This document shows, in pieces, positions 8,955 through 16,824 of a stretch of DNA of 64,000 nucleotides. Made by a program: the position numbers and the translations under genes. Numbering within the stretch: the first letter of the stretch is position 1; every line of letters begins with the position of its first letter. The notes beneath the pieces are model-generated. The model had not been told where the DNA came from and searched no databases. It worked only from the letters and a program-made list of their open reading frames with translations. This DNA is from Microlunatus antarcticus. GTDB lineage: Bacteria; Actinomycetota; Actinomycetes; Propionibacteriales; Propionibacteriaceae. The stretch spans positions 2,604,001-2,668,000 of the forward strand of contig NZ_JACHZG010000001.1 of the NCBI RefSeq assembly GCF_014193425.1, in the 5' to 3' direction.

Positions 8955-10260
8955 AGCCGGTCGCCCACCCGAAGGCCTGCTGAAAGCCCGCGACCGGCCC
9001 GACGGCGGCCACCGCGCCCTGGAGGACCACCGCGAGCACGGCGACCCCGACGGCCCCGCCGACCTGCATCGCGATGCGCGTGATGATGCTCGCGTGCGGG
9101 ATCTCCGCGCGCCCGAGCCCGACGAACCCCACCGCCATCAGCGGGATGGTCACCGCGCCGAGCCCCACCCCGCGCACCAGCAGCACCCCGAGCAGCCACC
9201 ACGTCGGGGTGTCCGGACCCGCGAACGCGAACGGCACCGTGGCGAGCCCGAGGACGGCGAAGCCGACCAGCGCGACCACGCGCGGGCCGAGCCGGTCGTT
9301 GAGCCGACCGGCCAGCGTGCGGCTCAGCAGCGCACCGATCCCCTGCGGCACCAGCAGCAACCCAGCGCCGAGCGCGTCCGCCCCGCGGAGCTCCTGGAAC
9401 GAGAGCGGCAGCAGCAGCATCGCGCCGTAGAGGGAGGCGCCCGTGAGGAACAGCAGCGACGCCGACGCGGCGAGCGGGCGGTGCCGCAGGAGGTGCACGT
9501 CGACCAGCGCCGCACCGCGGCGGCGCAGCGCCCAGACGGCGAACGCGACCAGCAGCAGGACCCCGCCGGCCAGCGGGCCCCAGACCTCCGTCCGGGCGAA
9601 TCCGCCGTCCCGGTGCACGCTGCTCAACCCGTAGAGCAGCCCGACGACCGCGGGCGAGAGCAGCAGGAGCCCGACAACGTCCAGCCGGGCAGGCTCGGTC
9701 GGCCCGTCGGCCGGGATCAGGAACCACGCGAGCACGAGCCCCACGACGGCGAACGGGACGTTCACCCAGAACAGCCAGTGCCAGCTGGCGGCGCCGAGGA
9801 TCAGCCCGCCGACGACCGGCCCCAGGATGGGGCCGAGCGCCGTCGGGAGGGACACGACCGCCATCAGCCGGCCCAGGTCCTTGCCGCCCGCGGCCTGCAT
9901 GAGCAGGGTTGTGAGCAGCGGCAGCATGGCGCCCGCGCCGATCCCCTGCACCACCCGGAACGCGATGAGGCTCGGTGCGCTCCAGGCCAGGCTGCAGAGC
10001 ACCGACCCGACCAGGAAGACGACCAGGGCCGCCATCCACAGCCGCTTGCCGCCGACCCGACGCTGGAGCCAGCCGACCACCGGCACGGTGACACCCAGGG
10101 CGAGCAGGTAGGCCGTGGTGACCCACTGGATCGTGGCGACGGAGGCGTGGAGGTCACCAGCGAGGCTGTGCAGCGCCACGCTCACGATGGTCGAGTCGAA
10201 GAGCGGGGCCATCGCGCCGACGACGAGCGCGAGCGAGAGGTTCCGGAGCGAGCGGTCCAT
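8854..10260 (-). CDS. MFS drug efflux transporter, DHA2 (14-TM) family
   Basis: Proton-driven multidrug exporter of 468 residues. It begins LVVGAMAPLFDSTIVSVALH, the DHA2 motif D1, and continues with QWVTTAYLLALGVTVPVVGW and a cytoplasmic-loop motif RRVGGKRLW. Roughly 14 hydrophobic segments are visible. A TetR regulator is transcribed divergently 65 bases away with an inverted repeat between them, the usual arrangement of a drug-responsive efflux pump and its repressor. Substrates cannot be deduced. Confidence 0.9.
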   Translation of the reverse strand: MDRSLRNLSLALVVGAMAPLFDSTIVSVALHSLAGDLHASVATIQWVTTAYLLALGVTVPVVGWLQRRVGGKRLWMAALVVFLVGSVLCSLAWSAPSLIAFRVVQGIGAGAMLPLLTTLLMQAAGGKDLGRLMAVVSLPTALGPILGPVVGGLILGAASWHWLFWVNVPFAVVGLVLAWFLIPADGPTEPARLDVVGLLLLSPAVVGLLYGLSSVHRDGGFARTEVWGPLAGGVLLLVAFAVWALRRRGAALVDVHLLRHRPLAASASLLFLTGASLYGAMLLLPLSFQELRGADALGAGLLLVPQGIGALLSRTLAGRLNDRLGPRVVALVGFAVLGLATVPFAFAGPDTPTWWLLGVLLVRGVGLGAVTIPLMAVGFVGLGRAEIPHASIITRIAMQVGGAVGVAVLAVVLQGAVAAVGPVAGFQQAFGWATGFTALSVLLALVLPGRPRPVAEEPAGERLEPVGA

Positions 10261-10275
10261 GAGCAGCCTTAGATA

Positions 10276-10296
10276 CGAGAAGGTTTCTTGTTCTCG
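10276..10296. promoter_or_regulatory. TetR operator candidate between efflux pump and repressor
   Basis: Perfect inverted repeat CGAGAA-N9-TTCTCG between the divergent MFS and TetR genes. The right arm coincides with the expected -35 position of the TetR promoter, so binding would block its own transcription as well as the pump promoter. Confidence 0.6.
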
Positions 10297-10313
10297 ACGG
10301 TAGGCCGGTCCGC

Positions 10314-10319
10314 TAAGAT
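10314..10319 (+). promoter_or_regulatory. -10 box of a probable leaderless TetR transcript
   Basis: TAAGAT lies 6 bases before the GTG at 10326, so transcription probably starts at or next to the start codon. No ribosome binding site is present. The -35 region 17 bases upstream overlaps the operator repeat. Confidence 0.5.
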
Positions 10320-10325
10320 ACGCAA

Positions 10326-10943
10326 GTGGATCTTCTCGAGGAGTCCGAGCCCGCTGACGGCGGTCCGCCCCGTCGACGCCGGGGCCAGGAGCTCGAGAGC
10401 GCGCTGCTCGACGCCGCGTGGGAGGAGCTGCAGGCCCACGGCTACGCGGGGCTGACGTACGACGCCGTGGCCGCCCGCGCCGGGACCAGCAAGCCGGTGC
10501 TCTACCGCCGCTGGCCGGCCAAGGCCGACCTCGTGGTGGCGGCCATGCGGCACGCCGGGCTGTTCGAGCGGCGGCCGCTGCCCGACACGGGCTCCCTGCG
10601 GGAGGACGTCGTCGCCACCTTGCGGAACTTCAACGAGGTACGCGGCGATTTCATCACCGCCATCGGGCTCTACCTGGCCAACATCGCGTCGGACACCGGG
10701 CTCTCGCCGGCGGACCTCCGGGAACGCCTGCTCGGCGGACGGGCGGCGGGCGGCACGGTCCTGCTCGAGCGTGCGGTGGGGCGCAGGGAGATCCCGGACC
10801 GCGTCCGGCCGCCCGGGCTGGTCACGTTGCCGTTCGACCTGTTCCGGCACGACCTCGTGATGACGCTGGCGCGGGTGCCCGACCGACGCATCCTCGAGAT
10901 CGTCGACGACCTCTGGCTGCCGCTGATCAGGCGCGAGGACTAG
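10326..10943 (+). CDS. TetR/AcrR family transcriptional repressor
   Basis: 205-residue TetR regulator. The helix-turn-helix occupies about residues 20-65 (LLDAAWEELQAHGYAGLTYD, then AGTSKPVLYRRWPAKADLV), followed by an alpha-helical ligand domain resembling TetR_C_16-type domains. It diverges from the DHA2 efflux pump and most likely represses it and itself through the CGAGAA repeat in the intergenic region. GTG start with no ribosome binding site. Confidence 0.88.
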   Translation: MDLLEESEPADGGPPRRRRGQELESALLDAAWEELQAHGYAGLTYDAVAARAGTSKPVLYRRWPAKADLVVAAMRHAGLFERRPLPDTGSLREDVVATLRNFNEVRGDFITAIGLYLANIASDTGLSPADLRERLLGGRAAGGTVLLERAVGRREIPDRVRPPGLVTLPFDLFRHDLVMTLARVPDRRILEIVDDLWLPLIRRED

Positions 10944-10965
10944 TCCCCCGCGCTCGTCGTCCGCG

Positions 10966-12168
10966 TCAGTCGCAGGACAGGACGCGCAGCCGTACGGTCT
11001 CGGGCAGCTCGCGCAGCCGCTCGGCCAGGTCGGCGCGGACGGGTCCCACCGTGTCGGTGATGACGTAGCCGAGCTCGCCGCGGGTCGAGAGGGTCTGGCC
11101 CTCGATGTTGACCCCCGCGTCGCCCAGCACGGTGTTGACGCGGGCGAGCACGCCGGGGACGTTCCGGTGGACGTGCAGGATGCGGCTGCGGCCGGGCTCG
11201 ACCGCGGCGATCACCTGGGGCAGGTTCACCGACATGGTCGTCGCCCCGCCGGTGGCATAGTCGCCCAGCTTGAGCGCGACGAAGCGGCCGATGTCGGACT
11301 GCGCCTCCTCGGTCGACCCGCCGACGTGCGGGGTGAGGATGACGTTCGGGATGTTCTGCAGCGTCGAGACGAACGGGTCGCCGGTCGTCTTGGGCTCGGT
11401 CTCGAACACGTCGAGGGCCGCGCCGGCGACGTGGCCCGACAGCAGGGCCTCGCGCAGGGCCTCGTGGTCGACGACGATGCCGCGGCACAGGTTGAGGAAC
11501 AGGCTCCGCGGGCGCATCTTGGCGAACTGCTCCGCGCCGAACAGGCCGGCGTTGCCCGCCCGGCCGTCGACGTGCAGGCTCACCGTCTCGGCCACCGCGA
11601 GCAGCTCGTCCATGCTGTCGCAGCGCTGGGCGTTGCCGAGCGCGAGCTTGTCGGCGACGTCGTAGAAGTAGACCTTCATGCCCAGCGCCTCGGCGACGAC
11701 GGAGAGCTGGCTGCCGATGTTGCCGTAGCCGACGATGCCGAGCGTGCGGCCGCGCACCTCGTGCGCGCCCTTGGCCGACTTGTCCCAGACGCCGGCGTGC
11801 ATGGCCGCGTTCTTGTCCGTGAGGTGGCGGGCCAGCGAGATGATCTCGGCGAGGACCAGCTCGACGACGCTGCGGGTGTTGGAGAACGGGGCGTTGAAGA
11901 CGGCGACCCCGCGCTCGGCGGCGACGGCGAGGTCGATCTGGTTGGTGCCGATGCAGAACGCGCCGACCGCGAGCAGGTCGGGCGCGGCCTCGAGCACGCG
12001 GTCCGTGACCTGGGTCTTCGAACGGATGCCGAGCAGCTGGACGCCGGACATGCGGGACGCGAGCTCGTCCTCGTCCAGGGCGCCCTTGACCGTCTCCACC
12101 TCGATCCCGCGCTCGGTGAGCAGCCGGATGCCCTCGGGGTGGATGTTCTCGAGCAGCAGCGCTTTCAC
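10966..12168 (-). CDS. serA: D-3-phosphoglycerate dehydrogenase (short, ACT-domain type)
   Basis: First step of serine synthesis: NAD-dependent oxidation of 3-phosphoglycerate. The 400-residue protein has the NAD-binding GIVGYGNIGSQL near residue 149, catalytic-loop features (CRGIVVDHEAL; LTPHVGGSTEEAQ) and a C-terminal ACT domain (residues about 325-400) for serine feedback. Its length matches the E. coli-type enzyme rather than the long (about 530 residue) form usual in Actinobacteria, which adds an intervening domain. Start is GTG 12168. Confidence 0.9.
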   Translation of the reverse strand: MKALLLENIHPEGIRLLTERGIEVETVKGALDEDELASRMSGVQLLGIRSKTQVTDRVLEAAPDLLAVGAFCIGTNQIDLAVAAERGVAVFNAPFSNTRSVVELVLAEIISLARHLTDKNAAMHAGVWDKSAKGAHEVRGRTLGIVGYGNIGSQLSVVAEALGMKVYFYDVADKLALGNAQRCDSMDELLAVAETVSLHVDGRAGNAGLFGAEQFAKMRPRSLFLNLCRGIVVDHEALREALLSGHVAGAALDVFETEPKTTGDPFVSTLQNIPNVILTPHVGGSTEEAQSDIGRFVALKLGDYATGGATTMSVNLPQVIAAVEPGRSRILHVHRNVPGVLARVNTVLGDAGVNIEGQTLSTRGELGYVITDTVGPVRADLAERLRELPETVRLRVLSCD

Positions 12169-12191
12169 GCTCGCAGTCTAGGAAGCCCGGG

Positions 12192-13202
12192 TCACCGCGT
12201 CGCCGGGATCTCGCCCCCGACCGCCGACGGCGCCAGCTCGGCGTAGCTGCGCCAGGGCCCACGCCCCTCGGCCTGGAGGACCGCGTCGAGGCAGGCGGCG
12301 GTGAACACGTCGGCGGCGGCCTCCAGCAGCAGGTTGAAGGCGGGGACCAGGCCGGCCCAGCCCGGCTCGGGGTCGTCGCTCAGGGGTCGCCGACCCGAGG
12401 CCAGGCAGAAGATCGTGTCGCCGTCGGACATGGAGTGCACCGGCGCGATGGCCCGCGCCAGCCCGTCGTGCGCCACGGCCGCCGGCTTGCGCGCCTGCGC
12501 CTTGGTCAGCGTCGCGTCGGTCAGGACGACGCCGATGGTCGTGTTGAGGGAGGGAGCCGGGTCCCGACGGGCCCGCTCGAGCGTCGCGCGCTCGTCGGCA
12601 TTCGGCGTGGCCAGCGTTCCGGAACGATCGGCCCACAGCCGCCCCGTGGCCGAGTCCACGGCCGAGCCCGCCGCGTTGACGACGACCAGGGCGGCGACCC
12701 GGACGCCGGACGGCAGCGTCGTCTCGGCCCAGCCGACCCCGCCCTTGAGCCCGCCGCAGACGGCACCGGTCCCCGCGCCGACGCTCCCGCGCGCCGTGTC
12801 AGCGGCCGTCGCCGCGGCGAGCGCGTCGCGGCCGAACGTCGCGTCCGGACGGTGCCGGAACGTCCCGCCCCGGCCGAGGTCGAAGATCACCGCCCCGGGG
12901 ACTATGGGCACGACCTCGCCTGGTCCCGGGCCGACCGGCAGCCCGACGCCCCGCTCCTCCAGCCCGGCCATCACGCCGTCGGCCGCCGCCAGCCCGTACG
13001 CGCTGCCGCCGGTGAGTACGACCGCGTGCACCCGTTCCACGAGTGTGGAGGGGTCGAGCAGGTCGGTCTCCCGGGTGCCGGGTCCGCCGCCCCGGACGTC
13101 GACCCCGCCCACCGCACCCTCGCGGGCCAGGACGACCGTCGTGCCGGTGAGCCAGCCGTCCCCGTCCGCGCTGCGGTGGCCGACCTCGAAGCCGTCGATC
13201 AT
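12192..13202 (-). CDS. P1 family peptidase (DmpA/BapA-like aminopeptidase)
   Basis: Self-processing N-terminal-nucleophile peptidase of the P1/S58 family, which releases N-terminal residues from small peptides or beta-peptides. Visible signatures are LTGGSAYGLAAADGVM near residue 63, GAVIFDLGRGG near 103 and the autocleavage site NTTIGVV at 220-226, where a Thr becomes the nucleophile of the beta chain. Length (336 residues) fits the family. It lies between serA and the SpoIID-like gene on the same strand with 23-34 base gaps, so it may be co-transcribed. Confidence 0.87.
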   Translation of the reverse strand: MIDGFEVGHRSADGDGWLTGTTVVLAREGAVGGVDVRGGGPGTRETDLLDPSTLVERVHAVVLTGGSAYGLAAADGVMAGLEERGVGLPVGPGPGEVVPIVPGAVIFDLGRGGTFRHRPDATFGRDALAAATAADTARGSVGAGTGAVCGGLKGGVGWAETTLPSGVRVAALVVVNAAGSAVDSATGRLWADRSGTLATPNADERATLERARRDPAPSLNTTIGVVLTDATLTKAQARKPAAVAHDGLARAIAPVHSMSDGDTIFCLASGRRPLSDDPEPGWAGLVPAFNLLLEAAADVFTAACLDAVLQAEGRGPWRSYAELAPSAVGGEIPATR

Positions 13203-13236
13203 GCGTGCTTCCTGATCACGCCACCCACCATGATCG

Positions 13237-14484
13237 TCAGGACGTGATCTTGTAGAGCGACGACCGCATCCTGAACTTGCTCTGGAAGGCCGAGCCGGTC
13301 ACCGTCTGCGTCTTCTTGCTGCCGACGATCTTGATGCTCACGACGCGGCCCCCGTAGCGTCCGGAGCCGTCGCGCTTGCTGATCGTCAGCTGCTTGACCG
13401 TGCCGACCGACGGGTAGGCCTTCGCGACCGCCTTGGCCGTGACGGTCTTGCTCCAGGCCTGGGACTTGACGACGCCGTCGTACGGGTCGTCCTTCTCCTT
13501 GAGGTACGGGTAGCCACCGGTTGACATCGCGCCGCCGTTGGACGACGCGAACTGGGTCAGCGCGACCTGCCCGCCGTAGGTGACGATCGTCCCGGCCGTG
13601 GCCTTCGCCGCCGCCGTGCCGGCCGTGGTCTCCCGCACGATCCGGCTGCCGCCCGACGTGGTCGTCGCCTTCCCGCCGTAGACCTGGCAGGCGGTGGTGT
13701 CACAGATGTCGTAACCGCTGTAGCTGGTGAAGTCACGGATCCGGATCGCGTACGAGCGCGCGGCGACGGCCTGGGCGCGGACCGCGTCCGGCGCCCACGA
13801 GGTCGGCATCTCCGACGGCACGACCGATCGGACGTAGTCCTCGAGCTTGACCTTGTTGACCGTCCGGCCGCCGGTGCCGCGCTTGATCAGCCGGAGCGTC
13901 CCGCGGTACTCCCGGGTGGCCCCGTTGGGGAGGCGGAGCTTCACCACCTTCGCCTTGGTCGACACCATCCAGGTGCTGGAGTCGAGCGGCGTCTTCAGCG
14001 CGTGGTAGTCGCCGTCGCCGTCGCGCCACTCCAGCTTGTAGCCCGACCCCGACCGCTTGATCCGCCAGGACTTGTAGTCGCTGCCGGTCGGGACCGTGAT
14101 GCTGTGGTCGTTCGAGTCGTAGACCTTGAGGCCCTCGGCCGGCAGCACGCGCAGGTTGTTGTCGTCGTCCGCGCTGATCCAGACCTTGATCGTCGTCGAC
14201 GAGCTCAGGGTCTTCAGCGTGGTGCCCGGGTAGTAGAAGGCGAGGATCTGCTTCCAGCTCAGACCCTTCTTCGCCGCGCCGTACGCGCCGTACTGCGACA
14301 TCCCGTGCCCGTGGCCGAAGCCCGCGCCCTTGATCACGAACTTGCCGTCCGACGGCTTGACCGCGGAGTCGGCCTCGGCGCTCGGGGCGGTCAGCGCCCC
14401 CGTCAGCAGCAGCGAGCCGGCCGCCAGGAGCGAGGCCGCCGCTCGCAGGAACCGGGTGCGGTGGAGGTGCTGGGGTCGCGTCAT
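13237..14484 (-). CDS. Secreted SpoIID/LytB domain protein
   Basis: Exported cell-wall protein of 415 residues. A signal peptide is clear (basic start, hydrophobic core LRAAASLLAAGSLLLTGALT, Ala-rich cleavage region). The mature part carries GAGFGHGHGMSQYGAYGAA near the N-terminus and the SpoIID/LytB core (VNKVKLEDYVRSVVPSEMPT, then VRAQAVAARSYAI). SpoIID is a peptidoglycan lytic transglycosylase and LytB an amidase enhancer; the acidic residue in VVPSEM corresponds to the SpoIID catalytic Glu. ATG 14484 is preferred because the frame upstream reads through A/T-rich non-coding sequence. Confidence 0.87.
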   Translation of the reverse strand: MTRPQHLHRTRFLRAAASLLAAGSLLLTGALTAPSAEADSAVKPSDGKFVIKGAGFGHGHGMSQYGAYGAAKKGLSWKQILAFYYPGTTLKTLSSSTTIKVWISADDDNNLRVLPAEGLKVYDSNDHSITVPTGSDYKSWRIKRSGSGYKLEWRDGDGDYHALKTPLDSSTWMVSTKAKVVKLRLPNGATREYRGTLRLIKRGTGGRTVNKVKLEDYVRSVVPSEMPTSWAPDAVRAQAVAARSYAIRIRDFTSYSGYDICDTTACQVYGGKATTTSGGSRIVRETTAGTAAAKATAGTIVTYGGQVALTQFASSNGGAMSTGGYPYLKEKDDPYDGVVKSQAWSKTVTAKAVAKAYPSVGTVKQLTISKRDGSGRYGGRVVSIKIVGSKKTQTVTGSAFQSKFRMRSSLYKITS

Positions 14485-14652
14485 CGGGGCCGTCCTGGGG
14501 GGGTTGGGACACGGGCGAGCCCAAGGTTTCATGATGTCAAGAGCGACACGCCAGAGTTGTAGAAGAAAAAGTTGAGGTTCGTGTGGTTTCTGGGTCGACC
14601 GTCGCTTGAGAGTCGAAGGAGTGTGCGCTGTGGCACACCAGGCGCTCTCGAT

Positions 14653-14681
14653 TTGAACCCTGCGCTGCAGTCGCGTAACTT
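14653..14681 (+). promoter_or_regulatory. Promoter of the initiator tRNA gene
   Basis: TTGAAC (14653-14658) and TAACTT (14676-14681) are separated by 17 bases and placed to start transcription a few bases before the tRNA at 14694. Confidence 0.55.
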
Positions 14682-14693
14682 GTTGTTCACCGG

Positions 14694-14767
14694 CGCGGGG
14701 TGGAGCAGTTCGGTAGCTCGCTGGGCTCATAACCCAGAGGTCACAGGTTCAAATCCTGTCCCCGCTA
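14694..14767 (+). tRNA. tRNA-fMet (CAT), initiator type
   Basis: A complete cloverleaf can be folded: acceptor 5' CGCGGGG, D stem GAGC/GCTC, anticodon stem CTGGG/CCCAG around CTCATAA (anticodon CAT), T arm ACAGG-TTCAAAT-CCTGT and 3' CCCCGCT followed by discriminator A. The unpaired 1:72 position (C against T) and three consecutive G:C pairs in the anticodon stem mark it as the initiator. The 3' CCA is not encoded (CAA follows). Confidence 0.95.
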
Positions 14768-14781
14768 CAAAAAGTATGTAA

Positions 14782-14820
14782 GTCAGGGCCAGGTTCTCCG
14801 CATGGAGACCTGGCCCTGAC
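14782..14820 (+). terminator. Strong hairpin after the tRNA gene
   Basis: A 17-18 bp stem starting GTCAGGGCCAGG and ending CCTGGCCCTGAC around a GCAT loop, 14 bases past the tRNA. One bulged T interrupts the pairing. There is no U tract after it, which is common in high-GC terminators. Confidence 0.75.
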
Positions 14821-14913
14821 TGGTTCCGGGGAGACATCCGTGAAAACGTGCTGCCCCAGCGTGACAGGCCACGGTCCGGCCACGACCTTGGTCAACGGGT
14901 GAGGAACAGGGTG

Positions 14914-15477
14914 CCATCGTCGTCGACACGGCAGCCCTGGTCGCGATCCTGGAGGACCTGCTGACCCAGGCCGACACCGCACACCCGTCCCTCAGGTGCC
15001 GGTCGACCTCGCGGACGTGGCTCGCTCGGTCGTCGCGTCGGCCCAGGCGGCAGCTCAAGACGCCGGGGCGACGCTGCGCACGGAGGTCACGTGTCCGGTC
15101 CCACGACCGTCCAAGGCGCCGAAACCGCCCTGGCACGAGCGGTCCCCGCCCGGTCGACGACGCGCTGGAGCACGCCACCAGCGCGGTCGAGATGCACCTG
15201 CGCCGTACCGGCCGCTCAACCGTGATCGAGGTCCTCGACGACAGCCCCGGCACCCCCTCGGAGACGCTGCCGGGCACGTTCGACCGCTCCTCCAGCGAGC
15301 GGCGACCGGCGGCTGGCGACACTTCGGTCTCGGGCTGGCCCTGGTCAGTGAGATCGCCACCCGCCACGGCGGAAACGTGACCGCGCAGAACCGACCCGGG
15401 ACCCAGCCGGGCGCGCTGCTGCGGCTCACCCTCCCCACCGGCGCCCGGACCGCTCGACGGCGCTCCGACACGACGTA
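14914..15477 (+). pseudogene. Decayed sensor histidine kinase (C-terminal ATPase part)
   Basis: Pieces of a HATPase domain appear in order but in different frames: ALVAILEDLLTQADTAHPS (from about 14922), then PVDLADVARSVVASAQAAAQ (from 14999), then TTVQGAETALARAV (about 15101), then VDDALEHATSAVEMHLRRTG and IEVLDDSPGTPSETLPGTFD (N, G1 and F boxes, from about 15153), then FGLGLALVSEIATRHGG (G2 box, from about 15322) to a stop at 15476. At least four frameshifts separate them. The phosphoacceptor-histidine domain and membrane part are absent. No intact response regulator is adjacent. Confidence 0.85.
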
Positions 15478-15627
15478 GGGACACCCCCCGAGGCGGTCGG
15501 CAACAGTCGCGGCAAGCGATCCAGGTCGACTCATCTGCGGCTAAGAAACGCCTGGTGAAGTTCTGCTCACGGGAGGCGCCGACGCCGCCCGGGTCCAGCC
15601 TCCCCAGTCGAAGGACTCCTCAACGCC

Positions 15628-16824
15628 ATGACCCCCCTCCTCGTCACCCCCGCCCTTCGCCGCAGCTTCGCCGCCTCGTTGGCCGTTGCCGCGCTCATCT
15701 CGGTGAGCGCCTGCAGCTCCGACACCACCACCTCGAGCTCGCCGTCGGCGTCGTCGTCCGCCTCGTCCTCGCAGCGGACGGGAGGGGGTCCTCCTGGCGG
15801 GAAGGGGGCACCCGGCGGTGCCATGCAGACCTTCACCGCGGTCGACCTGGACACCGACGGCGCGAACGCGTCGAACGCCAACACCAGCGACGTCGTCACG
15901 GCGACGAACGCCTTCCTCGCCACGCTGGACGACGCCACCAAGGCCAAGGTCGTCTACGCCTTCACCGACAACGCCTCGCGCCAGACCTGGTCGAACTACC
16001 CGTCCGCACAGGTGCCCCGCAAGGGCGTGGCGCTCTCCACCCTCAGCGACACCTCCAAGGCTGCTGCCCTGGCCGTGGTCAAGACGATGCTCAGTGCGCA
16101 GGGGTACGCCCAGGTGCAGACGATCCAGCAGGCCGACGACTGGCTGAAGGCCAACAGCACCTCCGGCAACAGCAGCTTCGGCTCCGACGTCGACTACTTC
16201 ATCGCCGTCTACGGCACCCCGTCCACGACGGACCCGTTCATGGTCCAGTTCGGCGGGCACCACCTGGCCCGCAACTACACCTACAAGGGCACGACGGCGA
16301 GCATCACGCCCGACTTCACCGGGACCGAGCCCAAGACGTTCACGGTCGGGAACACCACCGTGGAGCCGTTGAAGGAGAAGGCGGGCACCCTGTTCGCCGC
16401 CTTCGACTCCCTCAGTGCCGACCAGGACGCGCAGGCCAAGCTCTCCGCCAAGGTCGACGACATCCTGATGGGCCCGAGCGTCGACAGCGGCAAGTTCCCC
16501 ACCACCGAAGGTGTGGCCGTCAGCAGCCTCTCGGCCGACCAGAAGAAGCTCGTCCTCGCCGCGATCGCGGCCTGGGTCAACGACGCCGCGCCCGGGCAGG
16601 CCGCGTCCATGCTCAAGACGTACGAGTCCCAGCTCGACCAGACCCGGATCGCGTACGCCAGCAGCAAGACCGTCGACGGTGAGGACACCTACCTCCGCAT
16701 CGACGGCCCGCGGGTGTGGATCGAGCTCGTCAACACCCGGAGCCAGAGCACCCCGAACGTCCACTACCACGGCGTGTGGCGCGACAAGACCGACGACTAC
16801 GGCAGCACCAACCCCAGCGCATGA
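15628..16824 (+). CDS. DUF3500 lipoprotein
   Basis: 398-residue exported protein. The N-terminus has a hydrophobic stretch ending in the lipobox-like SVSAC, followed by a Ser/Gly/Pro-rich linker to about residue 65. The rest matches the DUF3500 layout (LDDATKAKVVYAFTDNA; GSDVDYFIAVYGTPST; FGGHHLARNYTY; and near the C-terminus RIDGPRVWIELV and NVHYHGVWRDKTDDYG). Function is unknown. The stop overlaps the start of the HupE-like gene as ATGA, so the two are translationally coupled and probably act together at the cell surface. Confidence 0.8.
   Translation: MTPLLVTPALRRSFAASLAVAALISVSACSSDTTTSSSPSASSSASSSQRTGGGPPGGKGAPGGAMQTFTAVDLDTDGANASNANTSDVVTATNAFLATLDDATKAKVVYAFTDNASRQTWSNYPSAQVPRKGVALSTLSDTSKAAALAVVKTMLSAQGYAQVQTIQQADDWLKANSTSGNSSFGSDVDYFIAVYGTPSTTDPFMVQFGGHHLARNYTYKGTTASITPDFTGTEPKTFTVGNTTVEPLKEKAGTLFAAFDSLSADQDAQAKLSAKVDDILMGPSVDSGKFPTTEGVAVSSLSADQKKLVLAAIAAWVNDAAPGQAASMLKTYESQLDQTRIAYASSKTVDGEDTYLRIDGPRVWIELVNTRSQSTPNVHYHGVWRDKTDDYGSTNPSA

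Noticed and set aside
9094-10272. A 392-codon plus-strand frame opposite the efflux pump
   Set aside because: Antisense shadow of the DHA2 gene: rich in Arg/Gln/Pro/His, no domain.
14485-14650. Riboswitch in the A/T-richer leader before the SpoIID-like gene
   Set aside because: No conserved core or convincing stem pattern of ydaO, TPP, cobalamin or other known classes was visible.
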